NCBI RefSeq assembly: GCF_030286045.1
Contig: NZ_CP127390.1
Span: 434,001-498,000 of the forward strand
Length of the DNA stretch: 64,000 bases
Source: Propionimicrobium sp. PCR01-08-3
GTDB lineage: Bacteria > Actinomycetota > Actinomycetes > Propionibacteriales > Propionibacteriaceae
Direction: 5' to 3'
Below, one piece after another: positions 28,390-38,460 of the stretch (its first letter is position 1; each line of letters starts with the position of its first letter). The notes under the pieces were generated by a model, which was given only the letters and a program-made list of their open reading frames with translations, did no database searches and was not told the origin of the DNA. The translations under genes were made by a program, and so were the position numbers.

Positions 28390-29703
28390 ATGGTCTCCGC
28401 CTTCCTCAACGCGTTTAGGACGCCGGACCTTCGCAAGAAGATCCTGTTCACGTTGGGCATCATGGTCCTGCTGCGGCTGGGATCGACGATCCCCACCCCA
28501 AATGTGAACGCGGCGGCCATCCGCACATGCGCGACCGACGCCACCAGCGGCGAGGCCGCAGGCGTCTACTCGATGATCAACATGTTCTCCGGTGGGGCGT
28601 TGCTGCACCTGTCGATCTTCGCGCTCGGTGTGATGCCCTACATCACCAGTTCGATCATTCTGCAGTTGCTCACCGTGGTTATCCCCAGACTGGAGACCCT
28701 CAAGAAGGAGGGCGGCTCGGGCCAGCAGAAGATCACCCAGTACACCCGCTGGCTGACCATCGTGCTGGCGGTCCTGCAGGCCACCTCGTTCACCATGCTC
28801 GCGGTGAACGGCAATTTGTTCACCACCTGCTCGCTGGACATCGTGTACTCGAACGACATCTTCCCGATCGTCGTGATGATCCTGACGATGACCGCCGGTA
28901 CGTCGGTCATCATGTGGTTCGGTGAACTCATCACCGATCGTGGTGTCGGCAACGGCATGTCGGTGATCATCTTCACCCAGATCGCAGCGCGGTTCCCGGC
29001 GTCCATGTGGAATATCCGCAACGGGCAGCCCGACCCGAATCGTGGCCTGCTGGTGATGTTGTTGGTGATCGCCGTCGGCCTGCTGGTGATGGCCGGCGTG
29101 GTCTACGTCGAGCAGGCGCAGCGCCGGATTCCCGTGCAATACGCGAAACGGATGGTCGGCAACCGGCTGCTGGGCGGGTCGTCCACCTACATTCCGCTGA
29201 AGGTCAACCAGGCGGGCGTCATCCCCGTCATCTTCGCCAGCTCCATCCTTTATCTACCCGTGCTGTTCACGATGTTCTCGCCGACCGGCAAGGTCGCCGA
29301 ATGGATCACCACGAACATGGCGACCGGTACCGGGCTTTGGTACAACATCATCTTCTTCGTGCTGATCGTCTTCTTCGCGTACTTCTACGTCTCGATCACC
29401 TTCAACCCGGTCGAGATCAGCGACAACATGAAAAAGTACGGCGGATTCATTCCCGGAATTCGCGCGGGACGGCCGACGGAACGGTATCTGGCCTATGTGC
29501 TCTCGCGCTTGACCGCCCCGGGCGCGCTTTACCTTGGTATCATCTCGCTCATCCCATCGGTGGCAATCCTGCTGTTCAATGCTGATCAGAACTTCCCGTT
29601 CGGCGGGACGAGCCTCCTCATCATGGTGGGTGTTGGCCTCGACACGGTGAAGCAGATCGAGAGCCAGCTGCACCAGCGACACTACGAAGGATTCCTCAAA
29701 TGA
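28390..29703 (+). CDS. secY: Protein translocase subunit SecY
   Basis: 437-aa polytopic membrane protein forming the SecYEG export channel. Ten transmembrane segments are visible; first [20 protein letters not shown], plug/TM2 region [28 protein letters not shown], and the cytosolic loop [18 protein letters not shown] 28390 has GAGGGA upstream; the 23-codon in-frame extension is leader. Ends in ATGA, overlapping adk by 4 bp. Confidence 0.98.
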   Translation: MVSAFLNAFRTPDLRKKILFTLGIMVLLRLGSTIPTPNVNAAAIRTCATDATSGEAAGVYSMINMFSGGALLHLSIFALGVMPYITSSIILQLLTVVIPRLETLKKEGGSGQQKITQYTRWLTIVLAVLQATSFTMLAVNGNLFTTCSLDIVYSNDIFPIVVMILTMTAGTSVIMWFGELITDRGVGNGMSVIIFTQIAARFPASMWNIRNGQPDPNRGLLVMLLVIAVGLLVMAGVVYVEQAQRRIPVQYAKRMVGNRLLGGSSTYIPLKVNQAGVIPVIFASSILYLPVLFTMFSPTGKVAEWITTNMATGTGLWYNIIFFVLIVFFAYFYVSITFNPVEISDNMKKYGGFIPGIRAGRPTERYLAYVLSRLTAPGALYLGIISLIPSVAILLFNADQNFPFGGTSLLIMVGVGLDTVKQIESQLHQRHYEGFLK

Positions 29704-30278
29704 GATTGATCATCATGGGGGCTCCGGGCGCAGGTAAAGGCACCCAGGCCCCGCACATCGCCGAGCACTTTGGCATTCCCGCGATCTCGACCGGCGACAT
29801 GTTCCGCGCGAACGTCAAGCAGAAGACACCGTTGGGCGTCAAGGTCGAGGCCATCTTGGCGGCGGGCGACTACGTGCCGGACGAACTCACCGAGCAGATC
29901 GTCGCGTCCCGCCTGGACGAGGACGACGCGGCCGGCGGGTTCCTGCTCGATGGTTTTCCGCGCACCATGCATCAGGTTGCTGCGCTGGACGATTACCTGG
30001 CGGCCCACGGCCAGCAGCTGGACGGTGTGCTGTCTCTCGAGGTCGATCGCGAGGCGTTGATCGCCCGGCTGTTGAATCGTGCCCAACTCGAAGGACGCGC
30101 GGACGACACCGAGGCCACCATCCGGCACCGGATGGAGGTCTACGAGCTCGACACCAAGCCGCTGCTCGACGAATATCGCGGTCGCGGGCTGTTGATCCAG
30201 GTCAACGGCGATGGCGAGGTCGATCAGGTGACCGAACGCGTGATCAAGGCACTGCCGCAGGCGGCCGACCAGAAGTGA
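29700..30278 (+). CDS. adk: Adenylate kinase
   Basis: 192-aa enzyme catalysing ATP + AMP = 2 ADP. P-loop [14 protein letters not shown]-binding STGDMFR, and [13 protein letters not shown]. It is the short form: the LID is a brief loop ([19 protein letters not shown]) with no zinc cysteines. Overlaps secY and map by 4 bp each. Confidence 0.97.
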   Translation: MRLIIMGAPGAGKGTQAPHIAEHFGIPAISTGDMFRANVKQKTPLGVKVEAILAAGDYVPDELTEQIVASRLDEDDAAGGFLLDGFPRTMHQVAALDDYLAAHGQQLDGVLSLEVDREALIARLLNRAQLEGRADDTEATIRHRMEVYELDTKPLLDEYRGRGLLIQVNGDGEVDQVTERVIKALPQAADQK

Positions 30279-31117
30279 GTTCGCACGGCATCGAAGTCAA
30301 AACAGCCGATCAGATCAAGGTCATGCGCCGAGCGGGACTGGTGGTGGCGAAGGCGCTGATCGCCATGGGCGAGGCGGTGCGTCCGAGAATACGGACCGCC
30401 GACCTCGATGTGATCGCCCGCAAGGTGCTGCAAGACAACGGTGCCACCAGCAATTTCTTGAACTACGGAGCCGAGTGGGGCATCCCGCCCTACCCGGCAA
30501 CCGTGTGCGTCTCGGTGGACGAGGTCATCGTGCACGGAATTCCCGGCGACCGGGTGCTCGAAGAAGGGGATATCGTCTCGGTCGACTTCGGCGCGATCGT
30601 GGACGGCTGGCATGGCGATGCCGCCCGTACTTTCATCGTCGGAGGCGGCACCAGCACCGAGGCTGCGGAGCTGGTCGAGATCACCCGCAAGGCCATGTGG
30701 GACGGTGTCGCCGCAGCGGCATCCGCAAAGCGGGTGGGTGACGTCAGTGCCGCCATCCAGGCCTCGGCCGACGGATCCGGACGCAGAGTTGGCATCGTCC
30801 GGGATTACACCGGGCACGGCATCGGCACCGAAATGCATCAGAACCCGGATGTGCCGAACTATGGTCGTCCACGCCGGGGTGCAAGGTTGGGTACCGGAAT
30901 GTGCCTGGCCATCGAGCCCATCTTCACGCTGGGTTCCCCCGGCACCGTCGAATTGGACGACGAGTGGACGGTGGTGACCGAGGACAACTCCTGGGCTGCC
31001 CACTGGGAGAACACGGTGGCGATCACCGAGGACGGCTTGTGGGTGCTGACCGAACTCGACGGTGGACGCGCAGAGCTCGCCGCCCGCGGTATCGACATCA
31101 ACGACCTTTCGCAGTAG
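30275..31117 (+). CDS. map: Type I methionine aminopeptidase
   Basis: 280-aa metallopeptidase removing N-terminal methionine from new proteins. Metal ligands are visible as Asp in SVDFGA, Asp in HGDAART, His in GHGIGTEMH, Glu in CLAIEP and Glu in HWENTVA. GTG start at 30275 overlaps the adk stop. In most actinomycetes infA follows map; here about 15 kb of accessory genes intervene. Confidence 0.97.
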   Translation: MSSHGIEVKTADQIKVMRRAGLVVAKALIAMGEAVRPRIRTADLDVIARKVLQDNGATSNFLNYGAEWGIPPYPATVCVSVDEVIVHGIPGDRVLEEGDIVSVDFGAIVDGWHGDAARTFIVGGGTSTEAAELVEITRKAMWDGVAAAASAKRVGDVSAAIQASADGSGRRVGIVRDYTGHGIGTEMHQNPDVPNYGRPRRGARLGTGMCLAIEPIFTLGSPGTVELDDEWTVVTEDNSWAAHWENTVAITEDGLWVLTELDGGRAELAARGIDINDLSQ

Positions 31118-31275
31118 GGCACCGCTGAGCAACCTCCTGAAGGGTCGTGTGTTTCAGGTTGGTAAATGATGTCCATCATTATGTGAGATAGCAGATCACT
31201 CTATGGGATCCGCGTACGCTCTGGTCTGATAGTTATCCGTTCAACGGTTTGTTTCGTCGACCTGAGGAGGCTCGC

Positions 31276-31974
31276 ATGCGGCTGGGATTCATCACGATCG
31301 GTCAGGCTCCGCGCGTGGACATGGTTCCTGAGATGCAGCAGTGGCTGCCCGCCATCGATACCCTCGAATACGGTGCGCTGGACGATCGGACAGCCGAGCA
31401 GGTTGCCGCGATGGCGCCGAACCCGGACGACGAGTTCCTCACAACCAAGCTGCGCGACGGTTCGAGCGTGGTGATCGGGCGTGAACACCTACTGCCTTTG
31501 ATGACCCGGTGCATCGCCTCCGCTGAGGCCGACGGTGCCGATGCGATTCTGATCGTATGCACGGGGGAGTTCCCGGCCTTCGACCACCGGCGTCCGCTTT
31601 ATACCGCCGACCATCTGCTCACCCACGCGGTAGCCGGTGTGACCGGGGCAGATCAGGTGGGCGTGCTCTCGCCGTTGGAGGAGCAGCGCGAGTCGTCCAA
31701 GAGTAAATTCTCGTTGGCCCATGTGGTGGCGACGGCCGCCGCGAGCCCCTACTCAGCTGATGCCGAGGACGAGATCGCGCAGGCCTGCCGCGAACTTGCC
31801 CAGGCAGGCGCCGGCTACATCGTCTTGGACTGCATGGGCTACACCGCGCGACACCGGGACAACGCGGCCCGTGCGAGCGGGGTGCCGGTGATCCTGGCCC
31901 GCGAAGGGGTGGCCCGGATGGCCGCGCTCGCAGTCTCCGCCGCAGCTGCCCAGGGCGAGAGGGAAGGAGCGTAG
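31276..31974 (+). CDS. AroM-family protein
   Basis: 232-aa protein of the AroM family, whose biochemical role is unproven despite its historical link to aroL in E. coli. MRLGFITIGQAPRVDMVPEM, IVCTGEFPAF and GYIVLDCMGYT are family blocks; the fold resembles the Asp/Glu racemase superfamily. ATG 31276 has an excellent GAGGAGG five bases upstream; an earlier in-frame start adds nine residues only. First gene of a four-gene plus-strand operon (racemase-like, OPT transporter, DUF917). Confidence 0.8.
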   Translation: MRLGFITIGQAPRVDMVPEMQQWLPAIDTLEYGALDDRTAEQVAAMAPNPDDEFLTTKLRDGSSVVIGREHLLPLMTRCIASAEADGADAILIVCTGEFPAFDHRRPLYTADHLLTHAVAGVTGADQVGVLSPLEEQRESSKSKFSLAHVVATAAASPYSADAEDEIAQACRELAQAGAGYIVLDCMGYTARHRDNAARASGVPVILAREGVARMAALAVSAAAAQGEREGA

Positions 31975-31976
31975 GT

Positions 31977-32627
31977 ATGGGTGTTGCCATCATTCGTGTG
32001 CTGACTCGTAATGATCAAGCGTTCCTCGACACCCACGGGGAGATCCTCCGCTCGACCTTCGGAGTCGATTACGTCACCCGGTGCATCCCCGGCCAGCCGA
32101 ACGGCATCCATTCGGACGAAACCTTCGCGCTTGCCGTCCCGAAGATCGTCGATCTCGGACGCGAAATGGCCGCTCTGCCCGGTGTTACTTCCGTCTTTGT
32201 CAGCTGCGCCGCTGATCCCGGGGTTCCCGAACTCAGGGAGTTTCTCGATATTCCGGTGGTCGGTGCTGGCAGCGCCGGCGCCGCGGTCGCGCTGGCGTCC
32301 GCGGACAAGGTCGGCGTGCTTGGCATTACTGAAGAGGTTCCAGCGGTGGTGCGAGCCATGCTCGGCTCCCGGCTGGTGGCCGATCTGGTGCCCGATGGCG
32401 TCCACAACACCACCGACCTGATGGCTCCGTCGGGTCGTGCATCCGCATTGCGGGGTGCCGAACAGCTCAAGATGCGTGGCGCGTCCGCTATCCTGTTCGC
32501 TTGCACAGGACTGACCACGATCGGGCTCCGCCCTGAGGTGGCGGAGCGGATCGGTCTACCCGTTATCGACGCCGTGCTGGCCGGTGGCTCGGTTCTGCAG
32601 CATCTCGAGGTCTTCTCCCGCGCCTGA
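31977..32627 (+). CDS. Hydantoin/Asp-Glu racemase-family protein
   Basis: 216-aa protein with the paired active-site cysteines of the Asp/Glu/hydantoin racemase superfamily: Cys77 in VFVSCAADPG and Cys176 in ILFACTGLTT. Such enzymes invert C-alpha configuration by a two-base mechanism without cofactor. The substrate here is unknown; a hydantoin or a racemised amino acid/dipeptide fits the neighbours. Begins two bases after the AroM gene. Confidence 0.75.
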   Translation: MGVAIIRVLTRNDQAFLDTHGEILRSTFGVDYVTRCIPGQPNGIHSDETFALAVPKIVDLGREMAALPGVTSVFVSCAADPGVPELREFLDIPVVGAGSAGAAVALASADKVGVLGITEEVPAVVRAMLGSRLVADLVPDGVHNTTDLMAPSGRASALRGAEQLKMRGASAILFACTGLTTIGLRPEVAERIGLPVIDAVLAGGSVLQHLEVFSRA

Positions 32628-32709
32628 GTTGCGGCTCAGGCCGTCGAATAGGCCATCCAGAAACATTTCTCACCACAGCTCAACCCGCAATCCTCAAGAA
32701 GGAGTAGCT

Positions 32710-34443
32710 ATGGCTAAAAAGTCGCCGCCAATGCCCAGGGACGCAAATCATCCCCGGGCATTGGCTCCACTTAACTTGATACTGATGATCTTTGCCTCTG
32801 CCTTTGGCGCCATCATCGGTATTCAGATCATTACGTCGTTGGGTGTTACCCCGAATACGGCTATTATCGGTGTGCTTGTCGCCATTGCGATCAGCCGCAT
32901 TCCGATTCAGGGATTGCACAAGCTCCGTAATGTGCATGCGCAAAACCTGATCCAGTCGAATATTTCGACCTCGACGTTCGCGGCGGCGAATTCGCTGCTC
33001 TTGCCAATCGGTATTCCGTTCATTCTCGGACGCCCCGAGCTGGTCTTCCCGATGCTCATCGGGGCGGCCGCGGCCATGCTGATCGACTTCTTCATGCTGT
33101 ATTGGATGTTCGATTCCAAGGTCTTCCCGGCCTCCAACCCGTGGCCGCCAGGGTTCGCGGCCGCCGAGGCCATCAAGGCCGGCGACAAAGGCGGACGACG
33201 GGCCATGCTGTTGGGCGCCGGAACCCTGGTCGGTATCGGTGGTTCCGCCATCGGTATCCCAATGTCGGCATTCGGCGTAGCCTTCATCGGCAACATGGTG
33301 GCCTTGGGCTCATTTGGTGTCGGTCAGCTGATCGGTGGCTATTCGACCAACTTGTTCGGATTCAAGCTCGGTGATCGCTATATTCCGCACGGCATGATGA
33401 TCGGAGCCGGCGTGGTCGCGCTGATCCAGGCCGTCGTGATCGTGGTTAGGGCCCGCAAGCAAAAGCCAGGTGCCACGACCGAAGAGGAACAACTCGCCGA
33501 AACCGTCGTCCAGGCCGGTGACCTGACCACCGAGGTCGCTCAGGCGGAGTTGGCTGCCGAGAAGGCGACTGACACAGCGGACGCCGACTACGGCGAGGGC
33601 TTCATCGGTGAGGAGCATTACACCCGTGACTCGAGTTTCGTCTCCAAGGCATTGACCCGGGGGATCATCCTCTACATCGTGGCGGCCCTGGCGCTCGCCC
33701 TGATCAGCGGAATCGTCACCGACATGTCCGGCGGCCAGTTGGTCGCCTGGGTGTTGTTCGCTTCTATCTCCTGCCTGATGGCCGAGTTCATCGTCGGCCT
33801 GTCTGCCATGCACTCCGGTTGGTTCCCGGCATTCGCGACCTCACTGATCTTCCTGACCATCGGCATGCTCGCCGGATTCCCACCGCTCGCAGTCGGCCTA
33901 CTCGTGGGGTTCGTCGCGGCCGGTGGCCCGGCATTCGCCGACGCCGGTTACGACTTCAAGGCCGGCTGGTTGCTGCGAAAGGGAGAAAGCGCGGCATTCG
34001 AGTTGGCCGGACGCAAGCAGCAGTTCATCGCCGGTTTGATCGGAATGGGTGTCGCGCTGGCGGTTGTCGCGCTGACCTATCACTCGTATTTCAATCAGGA
34101 TCTGTTTCCGCCGGTGGTCAGGGTTTACCAGTCCACGATCGAGGCGGGGTTGTCGGATGCCAGCATCTGGAAGCAACTGCTCATCTGGGCGGTGCCGGGT
34201 GCCATCATCCAGGCGATCGGCGGGGCAAATCGGCAGATCGGCATCATGCTGGCCACCGGCTTGTTGCTGTCGAATTCACTCGCCGGCTGGACGGTGCTCG
34301 CGGGGCTGCTACTGCGTTTCGTTTATGGCAAAATCCGTGGTGAACAGGCCGAGAGTGAAATGACGATTGCCGCTGCCGGATTCATCGCGGGAGACGCCTT
34401 GTGGGGATTCGGGTCGAATATCGTGAAGGCTTCGGTCAAGTAG
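32710..34443 (+). CDS. OPT-family oligopeptide transporter
   Basis: 577-aa integral membrane protein with about 14 predicted helices. NPWPPGFAAAEAIKAGD and the long charged loop (residues about 255-300, Glu/Ala-rich, between the two halves) are typical of OPT proteins, proton-coupled importers of small peptides or metal chelates. ATG 32710 has AAGGAG; upstream in-frame codons are leader. It is the probable uptake step of the cluster; the cargo cannot be read from sequence. Confidence 0.8.
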   Translation: MAKKSPPMPRDANHPRALAPLNLILMIFASAFGAIIGIQIITSLGVTPNTAIIGVLVAIAISRIPIQGLHKLRNVHAQNLIQSNISTSTFAAANSLLLPIGIPFILGRPELVFPMLIGAAAAMLIDFFMLYWMFDSKVFPASNPWPPGFAAAEAIKAGDKGGRRAMLLGAGTLVGIGGSAIGIPMSAFGVAFIGNMVALGSFGVGQLIGGYSTNLFGFKLGDRYIPHGMMIGAGVVALIQAVVIVVRARKQKPGATTEEEQLAETVVQAGDLTTEVAQAELAAEKATDTADADYGEGFIGEEHYTRDSSFVSKALTRGIILYIVAALALALISGIVTDMSGGQLVAWVLFASISCLMAEFIVGLSAMHSGWFPAFATSLIFLTIGMLAGFPPLAVGLLVGFVAAGGPAFADAGYDFKAGWLLRKGESAAFELAGRKQQFIAGLIGMGVALAVVALTYHSYFNQDLFPPVVRVYQSTIEAGLSDASIWKQLLIWAVPGAIIQAIGGANRQIGIMLATGLLLSNSLAGWTVLAGLLLRFVYGKIRGEQAESEMTIAAAGFIAGDALWGFGSNIVKASVK

Positions 34444-34560
34444 ATATTGCCGCGATGATCGGGATTCAGGGCTCGGCAGGGAATCGACGCATAACGCAGC
34501 GGAAATTCTCTGCCGGGTCCTTGTCCTGGTTCTCACGCGGAACTTAACAAGAAAGGTGTG

Positions 34561-35613
34561 GTGCGGCACATCATGCGCACATTGACCATGGACGACGTCG
34601 AGCCCGCTGTTTACGGTGGAGTCGTGCTGGGCGGCGGAGGCGGTGGCCGGGTGACCGATTCGCTTGCCAATGCCAGGCTGGCGCTGACCTATGGACCGGT
34701 GACACTAGCCGATCCCGCGGAGCTCGATCCGGATTCCACGGTGGCGGTGATGGCCGGGGTCGGAGCCCCGGCCGCTCCCGACCAGTACCTGGTTCCGGTG
34801 CAGCACGTGCGGGCACTGAATCTGCTACGCGAGGGGCTGGCGAAAGCAACCGGCTATCAGCCGCTCGCGGCGGTGGTGACCAACGAGAACGGCGCCATGG
34901 GCACCGTCAACGGCTGGGTGCAGGCCGCCGTCACCGGACTGCCGGTGATTGACGCCGCCTGTAACGGACGCGCTCACCCGACCGCGCTGATGGGGTCCTT
35001 GGGCCTGCACCGGGACCCGGATTATCTGGCCTGGGCCGGGTTCGCCGGAGGTACCGGAGCATATGAACTCGAAGGTCTGCTCCGTGGCAAACTGGCGCAC
35101 GTCTCGTCGATGATCCGTACTGCCTCGGTTGAGGCGGGCGGTCTGGTCGGGGTGGCCCGCAACCCCGTTCCGGTTTCGCGGCTGGTTCGCGACGGCGCCC
35201 CCGGGGCGATCTCCCAGGCCCTTGAGGTCGGTGCGGCGGTGCTGGCGGCGGGTGCCGCGGGAGTGTGCAAGGTATTGGGTGGCCAGATCGTGGCAAGCGG
35301 ACCGGTCAAAGGGCTCCGGTTGGAGCAGCGCGGTGGCTTCGATATCGGCGAGGTCAGCGTGGGCGATGTGCGGCTGTTGATCGCCAACGAATACATGGCC
35401 GCGGATCGGGCCGGCCAGCGAATTGCGCGATTCCCCGACCTGACGACCACTGTTTCGTCTGAGACGGGGATGCCGGTGACCTCCGCCGATCTGGTCGATG
35501 GCATGCCGGTCGATGTCGTGGTCGCGCCGCGTGAGGCACTCAAGTTGAGCGTGACGATGGACATGCCCGAGCTGTTGGTCTCTGTGGAGGCATTGATGGG
35601 GGAGAAGGTGTAG
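34561..35613 (+). CDS. DUF917 family protein (first copy)
   Basis: 350-aa protein with the N-terminal signature AVYGGVVLGGGGGGRVTDS and the family body (VTNENGAMGTVNGWVQAA, VIDAACNGRAHPTALMGSLG). DUF917 proteins are annotated as S-methyl-thiohydantoin desulfurase-related or hydantoinase-associated; activity of this member is unknown. GTG 34561 follows GAAAGG; ATG 34573 is also plausible and matches family starts. It diverges strongly from the second copy at 41084-42205. A hairpin terminator closes the operon. Confidence 0.7.
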   Translation: MRHIMRTLTMDDVEPAVYGGVVLGGGGGGRVTDSLANARLALTYGPVTLADPAELDPDSTVAVMAGVGAPAAPDQYLVPVQHVRALNLLREGLAKATGYQPLAAVVTNENGAMGTVNGWVQAAVTGLPVIDAACNGRAHPTALMGSLGLHRDPDYLAWAGFAGGTGAYELEGLLRGKLAHVSSMIRTASVEAGGLVGVARNPVPVSRLVRDGAPGAISQALEVGAAVLAAGAAGVCKVLGGQIVASGPVKGLRLEQRGGFDIGEVSVGDVRLLIANEYMAADRAGQRIARFPDLTTTVSSETGMPVTSADLVDGMPVDVVVAPREALKLSVTMDMPELLVSVEALMGEKV

Positions 35614-35624
35614 TTTCTTCCTCA

Positions 35625-35672
35625 AACGAACGGGGTCTTCGCCCGGGTAACCGGACGAGGACCCCATTCGTT
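35625..35672. terminator. Terminator between DUF917 and pepE
   Basis: AACGAACGGGGTC (35625-35637) pairs with GACCCCATTCGTT (35660-35672, one mismatch), ending in GTT. The genes converge, so it may serve both. The remaining 180 bp to pepE show nothing clear. Confidence 0.7.
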
Positions 35673-35853
35673 GTTAGCCGACTGCCTTGCGAGTCGCGTG
35701 ACGCCTAAGTCTGATGGCGCCGTGCCCAAGGGGTGTGGCTGCAGGAAGCGATCCTGCCCTTTCGGTCGGGCGAGCGAGAGCAACCAGGTCCTCGGGTGAC
35801 TCGGTACACGCGCCTTGCCCAGGATCGCTGAGGCGAGCTTTCTCCCGGCGCCT

Positions 35854-36573
35854 TCAGGCGATATCGAAATGCGGCGTCCGAGAGAGCAGTTCGGACAGAT
35901 TCGCGCCGGTGGTCAGCAGGATCGGATCCTTACCCCGGTCGAGCAGCACGGCACCGGTCGTCCCACCAAGCGTGGCCTGCTGCCCGCTGACCTTGAGCCA
36001 GGCCCCTTCGCGCAGGCCCAAAACCGTCACGTCGTTGCATTCGTGGAATTCGGCGATGCGCTTCTCGCGGGTCTCGCCCATGTGGGTGCTGGCGGGGTCG
36101 GCCGAGACGAAATGCGGGTTGATCTGGAACGGGATCAGGTCGAGTGCATCGAATCCGGCGGGCTGGACGATAGGCATGTCGTTGCTGGTGCGGATCGTTG
36201 GGCAGGCAACGTTCGATCCGGCGGATGCGCCCATATAGTGCGCGCCGTCGGCAACCGCCCCGGAGATGGTCTCGAGCAAGCCCCGCTCCTGCAACGACTT
36301 CAGCAGCCGGAACGAGTTGCCCCCACCCACGTAGACGGCTCCGGCATCGCGAATGGCGGTGCCGGGATCATCGACGGTGTGAATGCCGGTGATCTCGATT
36401 TCCATCGGCTCCAGAGCCCTGGAAACAGCGGCGGTGTAACCATCGAGATCGGCCATCGCGAACGGCACGAAGATGACCTTTTTCGACGGGAAATGCGCGG
36501 TGATCTCTTCGGCCGCATGCGAGAGCATCGGATGACCGAATTGGGTCGAATTCGACAGCAGAAGGAGTTCCAT
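35854..36573 (-). CDS. pepE: Dipeptidase E (alpha-aspartyl dipeptidase, family S51)
   Basis: 239-aa cytoplasmic serine peptidase that in characterised members hydrolyses dipeptides with N-terminal aspartate. Nucleophile Ser117 in MGASAGSNVA, then Asp132 and His154 (NPHFVS): the same spacing as the Salmonella Ser120/Asp135/His157 triad. YVGGGNSFRLLKSL is another landmark. AAGGAGTTCC lies at the start. Same strand and 36 bp downstream of the IclR regulator, probably one transcript. Confidence 0.88.
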   Translation of the reverse strand: MELLLLSNSTQFGHPMLSHAAEEITAHFPSKKVIFVPFAMADLDGYTAAVSRALEPMEIEITGIHTVDDPGTAIRDAGAVYVGGGNSFRLLKSLQERGLLETISGAVADGAHYMGASAGSNVACPTIRTSNDMPIVQPAGFDALDLIPFQINPHFVSADPASTHMGETREKRIAEFHECNDVTVLGLREGAWLKVSGQQATLGGTTGAVLLDRGKDPILLTTGANLSELLSRTPHFDIA

Positions 36574-36609
36574 GAGTGTCCCTTTCAGGTCAAATGTTGA
36601 ATGCTGCCA

Positions 36610-37416
36610 TCACAGAAACCGACGCCCTGCAAGACGCTCGCCGAGCTTGTCGGCGGCGGCGAGAAGGGCCGGCAGGTGGCCGTGCAGATCGTCCGGCTGC
36701 TCGGTCTTGCGCTCGCCGAGACTGAGCGAGCCGATGATGCTGGTACCGACTCGCACCGGTACGGCAAGCGCCCGGGTGGCGGGATCATACTCGCCATTCG
36801 AATAGGCGAAACCATCCTCGACAGTGGCGGCGAACAGCTGTTCCAGCTCTTCCTCGTCGGTGACGGTTAGATCGCCATAGCGAGCCTTCGGACGCCCGGC
36901 CAGCATCTGCCTGCGCAACGAGCGGTCGAGGAAGGCGAAGTAGGCGCGAGACGTCGCGCCGGCGTGCGCAGGATAGAGCTCGCCGACCAACGGGGTGATG
37001 CGCACCGAGCCCAAGCGACCGCTGACCTCGGCGATGCAGCGCACGTAAGCGCCATCAGGAATCGCGAAGACGATGTCTCGTCCCGACGCCTGCGCGAGCT
37101 CGGTCATGGTGGGAATTGCGAATTCGGCCAGGCCACCCGAGCGCTCCCAATCCTGGGCGAGCCGCCAGACCTGCGGACCGAGACTGTAGCGGCGGGTCAC
37201 CGGGTCGCTGATGAGAAAGCCTCGGGCCGCGAGGCTGGCGAGCAGCCGCTGCGCCGTCGACTTGTCCCAGCCAAAGCGGGCCGCCAACTCGGAGACTCCC
37301 CAGTCGTGTTGCGACGGGGTGAAACTGGCCAGAATCTGGAGCGCCCGATCGACCGTTTGCAACGGCGACGTGCGACTGGGCTGGGTGGTTGGGGCGGGCC
37401 CCGGTTCGGCCTTCAC
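36610..37416 (-). CDS. IclR-family transcriptional regulator
   Basis: 268-aa regulator. N-terminal winged helix-turn-helix about residues 20-80 (VDRALQILASF, WGVSELAARFGWDKSTAQRLLASLAARGFL), then the IclR effector domain (YVRCIAEVSGRLG, GELYPAHAGATSRAYFAFL). It is divergent from the DUF1177 gene across a 102-bp region with repeated motifs. It therefore most likely controls itself with pepE and the surrounding catabolic genes; effector unknown. Confidence 0.88.
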   Translation of the reverse strand: MKAEPGPAPTTQPSRTSPLQTVDRALQILASFTPSQHDWGVSELAARFGWDKSTAQRLLASLAARGFLISDPVTRRYSLGPQVWRLAQDWERSGGLAEFAIPTMTELAQASGRDIVFAIPDGAYVRCIAEVSGRLGSVRITPLVGELYPAHAGATSRAYFAFLDRSLRRQMLAGRPKARYGDLTVTDEEELEQLFAATVEDGFAYSNGEYDPATRALAVPVRVGTSIIGSLSLGERKTEQPDDLHGHLPALLAAADKLGERLAGRRFL

Positions 37417-37518
37417 AGCAACAGCTTATCGCCTCGTCTTTTGGATAGTCTGAGCCAACTTCCCAATGTCTGAGATACTGGCCTGGGTTCGGATAGTCAT
37501 AGCGATGAGGAGTGAATT
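37417..37518. promoter_or_regulatory. Divergent regulatory region with direct repeats
   Basis: GGATAGTC occurs at 37443-37450 and 37491-37498. GTCTGAG occurs at 37448-37454 and 37468-37474. These are the best candidate IclR operators between the regulator gene and the DUF1177 gene. Confidence 0.5.
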
Positions 37519-38457
37519 GTGCTGTATCAGGTGCTTCAACTGCTGGAGATTCTCGATTCGCCTACAGCAAACGGCCAGGCGGTCGTCGACTACTTGTCCG
37601 GACTCGGGGCTCACGACGCCGAGATCTCGACTAGCGAACTGGTCGGTCCCCGCGGCAGCACCGGTGTGGTGCGGATTTTTATTCCTGGTAGCCAGGGCAA
37701 GTCGTCCGGCGGCACGGCTCCGACCTTGCAGGTGGTCGGGCGTCTCGGTGGGCTGGGTGCTCGCCCCGAGCGCATCGGCTTCGTTTCCGACGGTGATGGA
37801 GCGCTCGCGGCCTTGTCGGCCGCTGCAAAGTTACTCAAGATGCATGCGCAGGACGATGTGTTGCCCGGCGACGTGATCTGCAGCACCCATGTCTGTCCCG
37901 ACGCTCCCACTCGTCCGCACGAGCCCGTCCCGTTCATGGACTCTCCGGTCGAGATGAGCCAGATGAATGAGGCCGAGGTCGACGACGCGGCGGACGCCAT
38001 CGTGTCGATCGACACCACCAAGGGCAACCGGGTGATCAATCACCGCGGCATCGCGATCTCGCCAACGGTGCAGCAGGGCTACATCATGAAGATCTCGGAC
38101 GATCTGGTACGCATCGTGGAGACGGTAACCGGCGAAGCCGCCGTGATCTTCGCCCTCTCCACCCAAGACATCACTCCCTATGAAAATGGGCTCTACCATC
38201 TGAACTCGATCCTGCAGCCCGCCACCGCGACCGACGCCCCGGTGGTCGGCGTTGCCTTGGTCACCGAGACCGCCGTTGCAGGATGTGCTACAGGTGCTAC
38301 CCATGAGACGGACGTAGCTGATGCGGCGAAGTTCGCGGTCGAGGTCGCCAAGGAGTTCGGTGCCGGCACCGCGAGTTTCGTGGACGCCCGCGAGTTCGAC
38401 CAGATGGTCTCACGCTACGGCTCGGCCAAGAAGCTGCAGACGGTCGGGGACGAGTGA
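37519..38457 (+). CDS. DUF1177 family protein
   Basis: 312-aa protein of DUF1177, a family of unknown activity that I recall near peptide-uptake and AroM-type genes. Recognisable blocks are HDAEISTSELVGPRGSTGVV, GRLGGLGARPERIGFVSDGDGAL, ICSTHVCPDAPTRPHEPVPFM and VSIDTTKGNRVINHRGIAISP. No signal peptide. GTG 37519 has GAGGAG six bases upstream. Only 3 bp separate its stop from the convergent amidase gene, so antisense interference is possible. Confidence 0.75.
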   Translation: MLYQVLQLLEILDSPTANGQAVVDYLSGLGAHDAEISTSELVGPRGSTGVVRIFIPGSQGKSSGGTAPTLQVVGRLGGLGARPERIGFVSDGDGALAALSAAAKLLKMHAQDDVLPGDVICSTHVCPDAPTRPHEPVPFMDSPVEMSQMNEAEVDDAADAIVSIDTTKGNRVINHRGIAISPTVQQGYIMKISDDLVRIVETVTGEAAVIFALSTQDITPYENGLYHLNSILQPATATDAPVVGVALVTETAVAGCATGATHETDVADAAKFAVEVAKEFGAGTASFVDAREFDQMVSRYGSAKKLQTVGDE

Positions 38458-38460
38458 GTC

